From Rhodopseudomonas infernalis (GTDB taxonomy: Bacteria > Pseudomonadota > Alphaproteobacteria > Rhizobiales > Xanthobacteraceae): 64,000 bases of DNA. The notes under the pieces were generated by a model, which had not been told where the DNA came from, searched no databases, and saw only the letters and a list, made by a program, of their open reading frames with translations. The position numbers and the translations under genes were made by a program. The stretch's first letter is position 1. The number at the start of each line of letters is the position of its first letter. Shown here one piece after another: positions 35,913 to 45,400 of the stretch. The stretch lies in assembly GCF_022271405.1 (NCBI RefSeq), contig NZ_JAJNAL010000008.1:1-64000 (forward strand), in the 5' to 3' direction.

Positions 35913-37033
35913 CACATCACCTCGATATCGGCTTCGATGGCGCCGGCGGCCTTGATGGCCTGCAGGATGCCGATCAGGTCGCGGGGGCCGATGCCGAGGC
36001 CGTTGAGGCCGTCGACCAGCTGCTGCAGCGACACGCCGTCCTTGACCAGCGCCAGCTTCTTGCCGTCTTCGGTGACGCCGACCCGCGTGTTCGGCGTCAC
36101 CACGGTGCGACCGCGCGACAAGGGGTTGGGCTGGCTGACCTGCGGGCTTTCGGAAATCGACACGGTGAGGTTGCCCTGCGCCACCGCAACGGTGGCGACA
36201 CGGACGTCGCGGCCCATCACGATGATGCCGCTGCGTTCGTCGATGATGATCTTGGCAGCCTGATCCGGCTCGACCTGCAACTGCTCGATTTCGGTGACGA
36301 AGGCGACGGCGTTGCCTTTGAATTCGGCCGGGATCGAGAGCTGCACGGTCGACGGATCGATCGGCTCTGCGCTCTTGGTGCCAAGAAAGTCGTTGACCGC
36401 CGCGGCGATGCGCTTGGCGGTGGTGAAGTCGGCGTTGCGCAGCGCCAGCCGCACCATCGGCAGCCGGTTCAGGGCGAATTCGATTTCGCGTTCGATGATC
36501 GCGCCGTTGGCGATACGGCCGACGGTGGGGACGCCGCGGGTGATCTTGGCGGCATCGCCCTCGGCCTGGAAGCCGCCGATCGCCAGCGAGCCTTGCGCCA
36601 CGGCGTATACATTGCCGTCGGCGCCCAGCAGCGGCGTCACGAGCAACGTGCCGCCCTGCAGATTCTTGGCGTCGCCGAGCGCCGAGACAGTGACGTCCAT
36701 CCGGGTGCCTTGGGTGGCGAAAGCGGGCAGATTGCCGGTCACCATCACGGCGGCGACGTTGCCGGTGCGGATGGTGGCGCCGCGGATGTTGACGCCCATT
36801 CGCTCCAGCATCGCCTGCAGCGATTGCTTGGTGAAGGGGATGTTGTTCAGCGTATCGCCGGTGCCGTTGAGGCCGACCACGAGGCCGTAGCCGATCAGCT
36901 GATTCTGCCGGACGCCCTCGATATTGGCGAGGTCTTTGATGCGCGACGTCGCGCTGGCGGCCACCCCCGACAGCAGCAGCGCGGACAGGGCGACTGCGGC
37001 CAGCTTCAGGATCGTGGACGAAACGCTCGGCAT
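35912..37033 (-). CDS. flgI: Flagellar P-ring protein FlgI
   Basis: A 373-residue P-ring protein with a signal peptide (AAVALSALLLSGVAASATS) and the FlgI signature SRIKDLANIEGVRQNQLIGY followed by GLVVGLNGTGD. It forms the periplasmic ring around the rod in the peptidoglycan. It heads the flgI-flgJ-flgN transcript from a sigma-54 promoter and is divergent from fliX, an arrangement also known in Caulobacter. Confidence 0.96.
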   Translation of the reverse strand: MPSVSSTILKLAAVALSALLLSGVAASATSRIKDLANIEGVRQNQLIGYGLVVGLNGTGDTLNNIPFTKQSLQAMLERMGVNIRGATIRTGNVAAVMVTGNLPAFATQGTRMDVTVSALGDAKNLQGGTLLVTPLLGADGNVYAVAQGSLAIGGFQAEGDAAKITRGVPTVGRIANGAIIEREIEFALNRLPMVRLALRNADFTTAKRIAAAVNDFLGTKSAEPIDPSTVQLSIPAEFKGNAVAFVTEIEQLQVEPDQAAKIIIDERSGIIVMGRDVRVATVAVAQGNLTVSISESPQVSQPNPLSRGRTVVTPNTRVGVTEDGKKLALVKDGVSLQQLVDGLNGLGIGPRDLIGILQAIKAAGAIEADIEVM

Positions 37034-37092
37034 TCTCGGACTCCCGCGATGGCCGTCGCGTCCAGACGCGAAACGGCCTCAGCAGTCGTCTT

Positions 37093-37107
37093 GCGAGACC
37101 CGTGCCA
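37093..37107 (-). promoter_or_regulatory. Sigma-54 promoter of the flgI operon
   Basis: On the minus strand TGGCAC-GGGTC-TCGC matches TGGCAC-N5-TTGC with one mismatch and keeps the invariant GG-N10-GC. It lies 60 bp before the flgI start. The flgF promoter has the same form including TCGC. Confidence 0.8.
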
Positions 37108-37201
37108 ATCGCCAGGATTTGATAAGCATCTGTTCTGAATAACTAAATCGCGATGGCGATGGCGGGGCCGCAGCGCTGCCCACGGCAAAACCGACACCGC
37201 C

Positions 37202-37216
37202 CGGCAAATCTTGCCG
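37202..37216. promoter_or_regulatory. FlbD/ftr-like enhancer palindrome for flgI
   Basis: CGGCAA-ATC-TTGCCG, a perfect palindrome differing from the flgE element only in one spacer base. It lies 94 bp upstream of the flgI sigma-54 promoter. Another CGGCAA half-site is at about 37183. Confidence 0.6.
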
Positions 37217-37220
37217 ATCG

Positions 37221-37235
37221 TTTACCCGCCGTTAA
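37221..37235 (+). promoter_or_regulatory. CtrA-type box upstream of fliX
   Basis: TTTA-CCCGCCG-TTAA matches TTAA-N7-TTAA with one mismatch and extends as TTAACCAT. It lies 106 bp before fliX, a class II gene controlled by CtrA in Caulobacter. Confidence 0.6.
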
Positions 37236-37341
37236 CCATAAACCGCGAGGTTGGGTTCCCGGGCTCTCAGCGCGCTTGTCAGCTTGGGTGTATGCTGTTC
37301 AGGCGCGGCGCTTAGCCAGGAACAGTCCGGCGAGAAAGACC

Positions 37342-37758
37342 ATGCGAATCTACGGCCCGAACGGCACCTCCACATCGACACCCTCGAGCACGGTCCGTCG
37401 CAGCGGCTCGAGCACGTTCTCATTGCCCACCGGCGGCGCGCAGCCGGAGCCTGAAGCCCGGGCGGTGCATGCGCCGCTGGCACCGACGGGGCTCGAGGCG
37501 CTGCTGGCCATGCAGGGCGTCGAGGACGCCACCGAGCGCCGCAAACGTTCGGTCGCGCGCGGTCGGACGGCGCTCGACGTGCTCGACGATCTAAAAATGG
37601 GCCTGCTGGCCGGCAATTTCGATCCGTCGACCGTGATGCGGCTGCGCGCTGCCGCGGCGGAGCTTAAGGCCTCGTCCGGCGATCCGGGTCTCGACGCGGT
37701 GTTGTCGGAAATCGAGCTACGGGTCGAAGTCGAACTCGCCAAAGCCGGCCAATACTGA
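37342..37758 (+). CDS. fliX: Flagellar assembly regulator FliX
   Basis: The 138-residue protein matches FliX: MRIYGPNGTS at the start, a low-complexity Pro/Ala stretch, then ALLAMQGVEDATERRKRS and a helical C-terminal half ending in LRVEVELAKAGQY. In Caulobacter FliX joins assembly of the early basal body to activation of the sigma-54 activator FlbD. flbD itself is not in the window. The ATG was chosen because homologues start at MRIYGP, and the upstream frame spans the divergent promoter region. Confidence 0.92.
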   Translation: MRIYGPNGTSTSTPSSTVRRSGSSTFSLPTGGAQPEPEARAVHAPLAPTGLEALLAMQGVEDATERRKRSVARGRTALDVLDDLKMGLLAGNFDPSTVMRLRAAAAELKASSGDPGLDAVLSEIELRVEVELAKAGQY

Positions 37759-37895
37759 CCACTTCGGCACGAGTTCCGTCTAGGCGACGAGGGCTTGGCT
37801 CGCTTGGGGGCGGAATGGCGGACGATATTGTCTGTCATCTGCGCGCGCTATATAAGCTGCCGCGCAGGCGGGATTTTTTGCCGCCCAACGAGATC

Positions 37896-38318
37896 ATGGA
37901 TTGCCCCTTGGATAAGTTGAAAAGCTATCGACCCTCCGAGAAAGAGCCGTTCATGAATGAACGGCAACGTGAGTATTTTCGTGCGAAGTTGCTGGCCTGG
38001 AAGGACGAGATTTTGCGCGAAGCAAAACTCACGCTCCAGACCCTTCAAGAAGAAAACGTCAACCACCCCGACCTGGCCGATCGCGCCTCGTCGGAAACCG
38101 ACCGCGCGATCGAGCTGCGCGCGCGCGATCGGCAGCGCAAGCTGATCTCCAAGATCGATGCCGCGTTGCAGCGCATCGAAGACAACACCTACGGCTATTG
38201 CGAAGAGACCGGCGAGCCGATTTCGCTGAAGCGGCTCGAGGCCCGTCCGATCGCAACCCTGTCGGTGGAAGCCCAGGAGCGCCACGAGAAGCGCGAAAAA
38301 GTCTACCGCGACGAGTAG
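37896..38318 (+). CDS. dksA: DksA-family RNA polymerase-binding protein with reduced zinc site
   Basis: A 140-residue DksA. The coiled-coil tip has the D-x-x-D-x-A motif in DLADRAS, and the C-terminal globular part is YGYCEETGEPISLKRLEARP. DksA binds the RNA polymerase secondary channel and works with ppGpp. Only one of the four usual zinc cysteines is present (C-EE-T in the first pair, S-VE-A in the second), as in zinc-independent DksA2-like forms. The ATG at 37896 has GAG close upstream. ATG 37815 and TTG 37908 are alternatives. A hairpin follows the gene. Confidence 0.88.
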   Translation: MDCPLDKLKSYRPSEKEPFMNERQREYFRAKLLAWKDEILREAKLTLQTLQEENVNHPDLADRASSETDRAIELRARDRQRKLISKIDAALQRIEDNTYGYCEETGEPISLKRLEARPIATLSVEAQERHEKREKVYRDE

Positions 38319-38346
38319 CGGGCTGCGCTCGGCGATAAGTCTGGCC

Positions 38347-38374
38347 CCGGTGGTCCTGCTGACAGGACCTCCGG
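38347..38374 (+). terminator. Hairpin after dksA
   Basis: CCGGTGGTCCTG and CAGGACCTCCGG pair over 11 of 12 positions (one T-T mismatch) around CTGA, 28 bp past the stop codon. There is no T-run. Confidence 0.5.
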
Positions 38375-38464
38375 GTTGCCGTTCTCGACAAGCATCACGC
38401 GCGTGGTGGTTTGAAAATATTGCGCCGCGGCATCATGTCGGGTAAAGTGTTACTTATAAATCGG

Positions 38465-38483
38465 ACCCGGTGAAACTCCGGGT
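38465..38483 (+). other. Small hairpin in the SulP gene leader
   Basis: ACCCGG-TGAAACT-CCGGGT forms a 6-bp stem about 130 bp before the SulP start. It does not match any riboswitch consensus I know. The surrounding 38319-38612 region holds no gene. Confidence 0.3.
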
Positions 38484-38612
38484 GGCTCTTCCGGCCGCCG
38501 ATCCGCCGGACCACGCAAAAGTTCTCTTTTAAGAATCTGCCTGTCCTCGGGCCGATCGACCTTTTGCGCCTGACGCGCGGCAAGCGCGTCACCCACGAAA
38601 GCAACTCTCTTC

Positions 38613-40094
38613 ATGGACATGATACATCTGCGGAGCGAATGGGCTCCGAACGTCACCCGTGAACTCCTCGCGGGGACGGTGGTGGCCCTTGCGCTGATTC
38701 CAGAGGCGATCGCATTCTCGATCATTGCCGGAGTCGATCCCAAGGTCGGACTGTACGCATCCTTCTGCATCGCCGTGGTCACCGCCTTTGCCGGTGGCCG
38801 ACCCGCGATGATCTCAGCGGCGACCGGCGCCACCGCGCTGTTGATGATAACGTTGGTGAAGGAGCACGGCGTCGGCTACCTGTTTGCCGCGACGATCCTG
38901 ACCGGCGTGATCCAGATCGTCGCAAGTCTGATGCGGCTTGGCACGCTGATGCGTTTCGTCTCGCGATCGGTCGTCACCGGCTTTGTCAATGCACTCGCAA
39001 TTCTCATCTTCGCCGCGCAGATGCCTGAACTGATCGGACGCGGTCCGGCGGTGTATGCGATGACGGCGGCCGGGCTCGTGATCATTTACGGCCTGCCGCG
39101 CCTCACCAAAGCAGTGCCTTCGCCCCTGGTGGCGATCATTCTGCTGACGGGGGTCTCGATGTATCTCGGTCTCGGCATCCACAAGGTCGGCGACATGGGC
39201 GCGCTGCCGAACGAATTGCCGTGGTTCGCCCTTCCGCAGGTCCCGTTCACATTCGAGACCCTGCGCATCATTCTACCGACTTCGCTGACCATCGCGATGG
39301 TGGGACTCCTCGAAAGCCTGATGACGGCGGCGATCATCGACGAGATGACCGACACCACGTCCGACAAGAACCGCGAATGCGCGGGTCAGGGCCTCGCCAA
39401 CATGGTGTCGGGACTGTTCGGCGGTATGGCTGGTTGCGCGATGATCGGACAATCGGTGATCAACGTTTCGTCCGGCGGACGCGGTCGGCTATCGACGCTG
39501 TGGGCGGGCGCGTTTCTGTTGTTCCTGATCGTCGTGCTGGGGCCGTACGTCGCGCAGATCCCGATGGCCGCACTGGTGGCGGTGATGATCATGGTGTCGA
39601 TCAACACCTTCCAGTGGAAGTCGGTTCGCACGCTGGTGACGCATCCACGCTCCTCGAGCTTCGTCATGCTCGGTACCGTGGTGGTTGTTGTCGGCACCCA
39701 CGATCTCGCCAAGGGCGTGCTGTTCGGCGTCGTGCTGAGCGGATTGTTCTTCGCCCACAAGGTGACCCGGCTTTTCCGCGTCGAGTCATCGCGCGACGGC
39801 GGGCCGGTGCGGACCTACAAGGTCGCCGGGCAGATCTTCTTCGCTACCGCCGAGGCCTTCCACAGCGCGTTCGATTTTCGCGAGGCCGATCTGGAGCGGG
39901 TCGTGATCGATCTGGCGAACGCGCATCTCTGGGATATCACCAGCATCAACGCACTCGACCGCGTGGTGCTGAAATTCCGCCGCCACGGCATTGCGGTCGA
40001 CGTGGTGGGGATGAACGAAGCCACCGCGACGCTGGTGGATCGTCTAGGCACCCACGACAAGCCGGGCGCCGCGCTCGGCGCGCCCGGTCACTAG
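38613..40094 (+). CDS. SulP-family anion transporter with STAS domain
   Basis: A 493-residue transporter. The membrane domain (about residues 15-390) has the SulP signatures [20 protein letters not shown] and [21 protein letters not shown], split here, and the later [22 protein letters not shown]-terminal STAS domain (about 400-480) contains [20 protein letters not shown]. SulP carriers move sulfate, bicarbonate or dicarboxylates across the inner membrane, and the conserved regions look closest to sodium-bicarbonate or sulfate types, but the substrate cannot be assigned. The ribosome site is weak. No sulfate or carboxysome genes adjoin it. Confidence 0.88.
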   Translation: MDMIHLRSEWAPNVTRELLAGTVVALALIPEAIAFSIIAGVDPKVGLYASFCIAVVTAFAGGRPAMISAATGATALLMITLVKEHGVGYLFAATILTGVIQIVASLMRLGTLMRFVSRSVVTGFVNALAILIFAAQMPELIGRGPAVYAMTAAGLVIIYGLPRLTKAVPSPLVAIILLTGVSMYLGLGIHKVGDMGALPNELPWFALPQVPFTFETLRIILPTSLTIAMVGLLESLMTAAIIDEMTDTTSDKNRECAGQGLANMVSGLFGGMAGCAMIGQSVINVSSGGRGRLSTLWAGAFLLFLIVVLGPYVAQIPMAALVAVMIMVSINTFQWKSVRTLVTHPRSSSFVMLGTVVVVVGTHDLAKGVLFGVVLSGLFFAHKVTRLFRVESSRDGGPVRTYKVAGQIFFATAEAFHSAFDFREADLERVVIDLANAHLWDITSINALDRVVLKFRRHGIAVDVVGMNEATATLVDRLGTHDKPGAALGAPGH

Positions 40095-40122
40095 ATCTCA
40101 TCATCGCGTCGCGGCGTCGCTT

Positions 40123-40398
40123 TCACTGCGACTGGTGGCGGCGCGATCTCGGCGCGGGCTGCTGCGTGAGATCCGGCTGCTGCTGGCGGCGGAAGGCGAC
40201 CACCGGATTGATGTCGCAGCCGGCGCGGGTGCCCGAAGCTGTCGCCATGCACTGCTCGTAGGAGTCGAACTGGCAATTGCCCGGATAGCCCCAATCGCCG
40301 CCCTGCAGGCAGTAGGGGAAATCGCGTGCGGACGCCGGCGCTCCCATGAAGCCGACGATCATCGCGGCCGCACCCAGAGCGGCGCCGAGTCTAATCAT
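40123..40398 (-). CDS. DUF3551 small secreted protein
   Basis: A 91-residue protein with a signal peptide (MIRLGAALGAAAMIVGFMG, cleavage near SARD) and the DUF3551 pattern: FPYCLQG then PGNCQFDSYEQCMATASG and CDINP, with four cysteines likely forming two disulfides. The family is numerous in Bradyrhizobium and Rhodopseudomonas and has no known function. GGAGAG lies 5-6 bp before the chosen ATG; the longer frame upstream is not signal-like. Confidence 0.85.
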   Translation of the reverse strand: MIRLGAALGAAAMIVGFMGAPASARDFPYCLQGGDWGYPGNCQFDSYEQCMATASGTRAGCDINPVVAFRRQQQPDLTQQPAPRSRRHQSQ

Positions 40399-40579
40399 GT
40401 GGTCTCTCCATCGTGCCGGACCCCGCGGACGCAGGATGGACCGGGTCGGTAGCGGAAATAGTGAGCGTCCGGGCTGATACAACAGCGAAGCCGGCATGCC
40501 GTCGATGCGCCGGATCATGTTTGTGCAAACGTGGTTTGCGATCAACGCGCTCAGTCGGTCGCCGGCCTCGGTCCGATGA

Positions 40580-41146
40580 TCAGTCCTTCCTGGTCATCGC
40601 GATCAGCCGCGCCAGCAGCTTCTTGCGGCTCATCCGCAGATCGGGCGCAAGATCCGTGAGATCGGCCAGCCAGGCGCCGTCTGCGGCGAGACGGACGATC
40701 TCCAGCGCCGGCGCGGAGTCGGTCTTCTTGTGCTTGGCCATCCGGGCTCGCATCCACACCGACCAGCGCGGTCGTAGCAGCGGGTCGGTCATCATCGACA
40801 CCGCCAGCGCGCCGCCGCATTGGCCTTCGTCCTCTTCGCCGAGCTTGAAGGTGGCCATCACATAGGCGCGGGTGAAACAGCCGTAGCTCCCATGGTCGCG
40901 TTGCAGAGCTTCGTCGACCGCCGCACCGAACACGTCGAGCTGCGCGTCGAAGACCGCCTCGATCAGCTTTTCCTTGGAAGCGAAGTGATGAAACAGGCCG
41001 CCTTTGGTGACGCCCGCCGCGGCCGCGACCGCCTGCACGGTGACGGCTTGCAGCCCGCGCTCCATCGCCAGACGCGCGGCGCAGTCGATCAGGGCCTGTC
41101 TTACGACTTCAGGTTGTTTCTTCCGCTCGTAGGCCGTGGGCGCCAT
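40580..41146 (-). CDS. TetR-family repressor of the adjacent efflux operon
   Basis: A 188-residue regulator. The HTH is VTVQAVAAAAGVTKGGLFHHF, given here in part as TVQAVAAAAGVTKGGLF at about residues 36-52. The C-terminal half (about 80-180) is the ligand domain, with a Cys/Gly-rich start (CGGALAVSMMTD). It is divergent from the AcrA-like gene, with a palindromic operator candidate in between, so repression of the pump and of itself with release by a pump substrate is the likely scheme. Confidence 0.88.
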   Translation of the reverse strand: MAPTAYERKKQPEVVRQALIDCAARLAMERGLQAVTVQAVAAAAGVTKGGLFHHFASKEKLIEAVFDAQLDVFGAAVDEALQRDHGSYGCFTRAYVMATFKLGEEDEGQCGGALAVSMMTDPLLRPRWSVWMRARMAKHKKTDSAPALEIVRLAADGAWLADLTDLAPDLRMSRKKLLARLIAMTRKD

Positions 41147-41216
41147 TCAAGACACTTTCTATCTTGCCTTCCTACGAAGTCATGATGTCGCCCCGTTGTC
41201 ATTGTCAACGATGTAA

Positions 41217-41236
41217 TATACCAACCGCGCGGTATC
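41217..41236. promoter_or_regulatory. TetR operator candidate for acrAB-type pump
   Basis: TATACC-AA-CCGCGCGG-TATC contains the palindromic core CCGCGCGG with outer ATACC and GGTAT arms. It lies about 70 bp from the repressor start and 65 bp from the adaptor start, so it could cover both promoters. Confidence 0.5.
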
Positions 41237-41301
41237 TTTCTGGCGGCTGGCGATGGGCGGGCAGGAGTCTCGCACGGCCGTTGCGATCGGAGAATAGTTC
41301 A

Positions 41302-42486
41302 GTGACGACGATAAGGATGGCGAGCCTGCGCGAGGCCTGCGCCCTCGCAGTGGCGCTCGGCCTGGCGGGCTGCGGCGACAAGCAGGCCGAGGCCGAGAAG
41401 GCAAAGCCGGCGGTGGTGGTGAGCGTGGTGACGGTTGCGCCCGAAACGGTGCGCATCGTCAACGATCTGCCCGGCCGCATCGCGCCGACGCGGATTGCCG
41501 AGGTGCGGCCGCGTGTCTCCGGCATCATCGTCGAGCGCGTGTTCAAGCAGGGCACCACCGTCAAGCAGGGCGACGTGCTGTATCGGATCGATCCGGCGCC
41601 GTTCCAGGTCCGCGTCGCGAGCGCGAAGGCCGCGGTGCAGCGGGCCGAGGCGACGCGCGCGCTGGCGGCGCAGCAGGCGGAGCGCCAGATCCGGCTGAAG
41701 GATCGCGATGCGACCACCGGCCAGCTCTACGACAAGGCGATTGCCGAACTCGCCCAGGCAGAGGCCGACGAAGCATCGGCCCGCGCCGGGCTGCAGGGGG
41801 CCGAACTCGATCTGCAATACACCGACGTGCGGGCGCCGATCACCGGCCGCATCGGCCGCGCGCTGATCACCGAGGGCGCGTTGTTCACCGTCGGCGGCAG
41901 CGAGAGCCTCGCCACCATTCAGCAGATCGATCCGGTCTATGCCGACTTCACCCAGTCGGCGAACGATCTGCTCGCGCTCAAGCGTACGGCGGCGCAGGCG
42001 GCACGGCGTGGTGAGGCGATCGACGCGGACGTCCGCCTGCGGTTCGACGACGGGTCGGAGTATGCGCAGCGCGGTCGGCTGTTGTTCTCCGAGGCTTCCG
42101 TCGAGGCCGGCACCGGCCAGATCACGCTACGCGGCGAATTTCCCAATCCCGACGGCGATCTGTTGCCGGGGATGTATGTGCGCGTGCAGATCGTCCAGGG
42201 CGAAGAGAAGAACGTCCTCGCGGTGCCCGAGCGCGCGCTACGTCGCGATCCGGGCGGACAGGCGCAGCTGTTCGTCGTCGGTGCCGACAACAAGGCCGTG
42301 CTGCGGCCGGTGACGCCGGCGCGTCTGGTCGACGGTCGCTGGATCATTGCGAGCGGCCTGAAGGCCGGCGAGGCCGTCGTCGTCGAAGGCTTCCAGGCGC
42401 TGGCAGCGGGGACGGCTGTTGAGCCCAGGCCGTGGCGAAGCGCGACATCGGTCGGCGCCGCGAAGGCTCCTGCGCGCACCAACTGA
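41302..42486 (+). CDS. acrA: RND efflux periplasmic adaptor (AcrA/MexA-like lipoprotein)
   Basis: A 394-residue membrane fusion protein. A lipoprotein signal ends at the lipobox LAGC. A barrel-sandwich hybrid half (SGIIVERVFKQGTTVKQGDVLYRIDP, ends given) is followed by an alpha-hairpin (about 100-170), the matching half TDVRAPITGRIGRALITEG, and a beta-barrel region. It links the inner-membrane pump to an outer-membrane channel, whose gene is not in this window. The start is GTG with GGAG 9 bp upstream. The pump gene begins 10 bp after the stop. Confidence 0.92.
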   Translation: MTTIRMASLREACALAVALGLAGCGDKQAEAEKAKPAVVVSVVTVAPETVRIVNDLPGRIAPTRIAEVRPRVSGIIVERVFKQGTTVKQGDVLYRIDPAPFQVRVASAKAAVQRAEATRALAAQQAERQIRLKDRDATTGQLYDKAIAELAQAEADEASARAGLQGAELDLQYTDVRAPITGRIGRALITEGALFTVGGSESLATIQQIDPVYADFTQSANDLLALKRTAAQAARRGEAIDADVRLRFDDGSEYAQRGRLLFSEASVEAGTGQITLRGEFPNPDGDLLPGMYVRVQIVQGEEKNVLAVPERALRRDPGGQAQLFVVGADNKAVLRPVTPARLVDGRWIIASGLKAGEAVVVEGFQALAAGTAVEPRPWRSATSVGAAKAPARTN

Positions 42487-42496
42487 GGTCACGATC

Positions 42497-45400
42497 ATGT
42501 CGGCTTTCTTCATCGCGCGGCCCATCTTCGCGTGGGTGGTGGCGATCTTCATCATGATCGCGGGCGCACTGGCGATTCCGTTTCTGCCGGTCGCGCAATA
42601 TCCCAATGTCGTGCCGGCGAAGATCTCGGTGACCGCCAACTACCCGGGCGCGTCGTCCGAGGAGATCTATCAGGGCGTCACGCGGCTGATCGAGGATCAG
42701 CTCAACGGCATTCCCGGCCTGATGTACTTCGAGTCGACGGCGGACGCGACCGGTGCGATCTCGATCGAGGTGTCGTTCCAGCCGGGGACGTCGCTGGCGC
42801 AGGCGACGGTCGACGTGCAGAACCGCATCAGGCGCGTGGAATCGCGGCTGCCGAGCGCCGTCACCCAGCGCGGCATCGTGGTCGACGAGGCCTCCAGCGC
42901 GTTCCTGATGTTCATCTCGGTGCAGTCGACCGACGGGTCGATCGATAGCATCGGCGTCGGCGACTACATCACGCGCAATCTGCTCAGCGAGATTCGCCGC
43001 GTCGAAGGCGTCGGCAAGGCGCAGCTGTTCGGCACGCAGCGTTCGATGCGGGTCTGGATCGATCCTGACAAGCTGCTCGGCCTCAGCCTGACGGTCGCCG
43101 ACGTGTCGGCGGCGATCGCTTCTCAGAACGCGCAGGTCGCCGCCGGCCGTATCGGCGCCACGCCCAATCCGATCTCGCAGGAAGTCTCCGCGCCCGTGCT
43201 GGTCAAGGGCCAGCTCGGCACGCCCGAGGAGTTCGGCGCCATCGTGCTGCGCGCCAATCGCAACGGATCGACCGTGCGCCTGCGCGACGTCGCCCGGATT
43301 GAGGTCGGCGGCGAGGACTACAACACCGAGAGCCGGCTCAACGGCCAGCCCGCGGCGGCGATCGGCATCCAGCTCTCCGCGACCGCGAACGCGCTTGCGA
43401 CGTCGAAGGCGGTCACCGCCAAGATGAAGGAGCTGTCGAAATACTTCCCGAAGGGACTGACTTACGAGATCCCCTACAACACCTCGCCGTTCATTCAGGG
43501 GTCGATCGAGAAGGTGCTGTACACGCTCGCCGAGGCGGTCGGTCTGGTGTTCGTCGTGATGTTCCTGTTCCTGCAGAACATCCGCTACACGCTGATCCCG
43601 ACCATCGTGGTGCCGATTGCGCTGCTCGGCACCTGCGCGGTGATGTTCGCCACCGGCTTCTCGATCAACGTGCTGACGATGTTCGCGATGGTGCTGGCGA
43701 TCGGCATCCTGGTCGACGACGCGATCGTCGTCGTCGAGAACGTCGAACGGCTGATGGCGACCGAGGGCCTGTCGCCGCGGGCGGCGACCGAGAAAGCGAT
43801 GCAGCAGATCCGCGGTGCGATCGTCGGTATCACGCTGGTGCTGACGGCGGTGTTCGTGCCGATGGCCTTCTTCCCCGGCGCGGTCGGCATCATCTATCGC
43901 CAGTTCAGCCTGACGATGGTGGTGTCGATCCTGTTCTCGAGCTTCCTGGCGCTGACCCTGACGCCGGCCTTGTGCGCCACGTTCCTGAAGCCAGTGCCTG
44001 CGGATCATCACGAGAAGCACGGCTTCTTCGGCTGGTTCAACCGCGCGTTCAACAGCGTCGCGGGTCGCTATCAGTCCGCGGTCGGATGGGCGACCGGACG
44101 GATCGGGCGGATGATGGTGATCTATCTCGCGCTGCTGGCTGCGCTCGGCTGGGCGTATCTGCGGCTGCCGGCGGCGTTTCTGCCGGCCGAGGATCAGGGC
44201 TATCTGATCGTCGATATCCAGGCGCCGACCGAGGCCACGCAGAGCCGTGCGATGAATTCGATCGAGCAGGCCGAGAAGGTCTTCCTCGAGGATACGAGCG
44301 TCGCCCAGGTGTTCACCGTGTCGGGCTTCAGCTTCTCCGGCAACGCCCAGAGCGCGGCGGTCGCCTTCGTGACGCTGAAGGACTGGAGCGTGCGCGGCGA
44401 TGACGATGCGGAAACGATCGCCAGGCGCGCGAATGTGCATCTGGCGAAGATCGGCGACGCGTCGGTGATGGCGCTGTCGCCGCCGCCGATCGATGGCCTC
44501 GGCAATTTCACCGGCTTCACCTTCCGGCTTCAGGATCGCGGTAGCCGCGGCACGGCGGCGCTCGACGAGGCAGCCGCGCAGTTGACGGCGGCGGCGGCGG
44601 AAAGTCCGGTGCTGGCGGGCGTGCGTGTCGAGGGCCTCGCCAATTCGGCGCAGCTCAATCTGGTGATCGACCGCGAGAAGGCCAACACCTTCGGGGTGTC
44701 GTTCGCCGACATCAACGCGACCATCACCGCGAGCCTGGGGTCGGCCTACGTCAACGATTTTCCGAACGCCGGCCGGATGCAGCGCGTCACCATTCAGGCG
44801 CTCGACACGCGGCGCATGCGGGCGGACGATCTGCTGAAACTCAACGTGCGCAACTCCAGCGGCGGCATGGTGCCGCTGTCGGCCTTCGCCCGCACCGAAT
44901 GGTCGAAGGGCCCGATCCAGGTGGTCGGCTTCAACGGCTATCCGTCGGTCCGCTTCGCCGGCGATGCCGCGCCCGGCCACTCCTCGGGGGAAGCGCTGGC
45001 CGAGATGGAGCGGCTGGCCAAGCAATTGCCGAGCGGCTTCGGCTTCGAATGGGCCGGACAGTCCTTGCAGGAAATCCAGTCTGGCAATCAGGCGCCGTTC
45101 CTGCTCGGCCTCAGCGTGCTGTTCGTGTTCCTGCTGTTGGCCGCCTTGTACGAGAGCTGGTCGATCCCGCTGTCGGTGATGCTGGTGGTGCCGCTCGGCA
45201 TCATCGGCTCGCTGCTCGCGGTGATGATCCGCGAGCTGCCGAACGACATCTACTTCAAGGTCGGCCTGATCGCGATCATCGGCCTGTCGGCGAAGAACGC
45301 GATCCTGATCGTCGAATTCGCCAAGGAGCTGCACGCCGAGGGCAAGTCGCTGCGCGAGGCGGCGATCGAGGCTGCGACGGTGCGGTTTAGGCCGATCATC

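Larger units (their letters stand above)
37034..37341. other. Divergent flgI/fliX control region
   Basis: All recognisable content is regulatory: a sigma-54 promoter toward flgI (37093-37107), an enhancer-like palindrome (37202-37216), and a CtrA-type box (37221-37235) only 4 bp from it. Frames crossing this region are not supported as genes. Confidence 0.7.

Noticed and set aside
38465-38483. Possible riboswitch before the SulP gene
   Set aside because: It is a single small hairpin without conserved core sequences of any riboswitch class I know. Kept only as a low-confidence hairpin.
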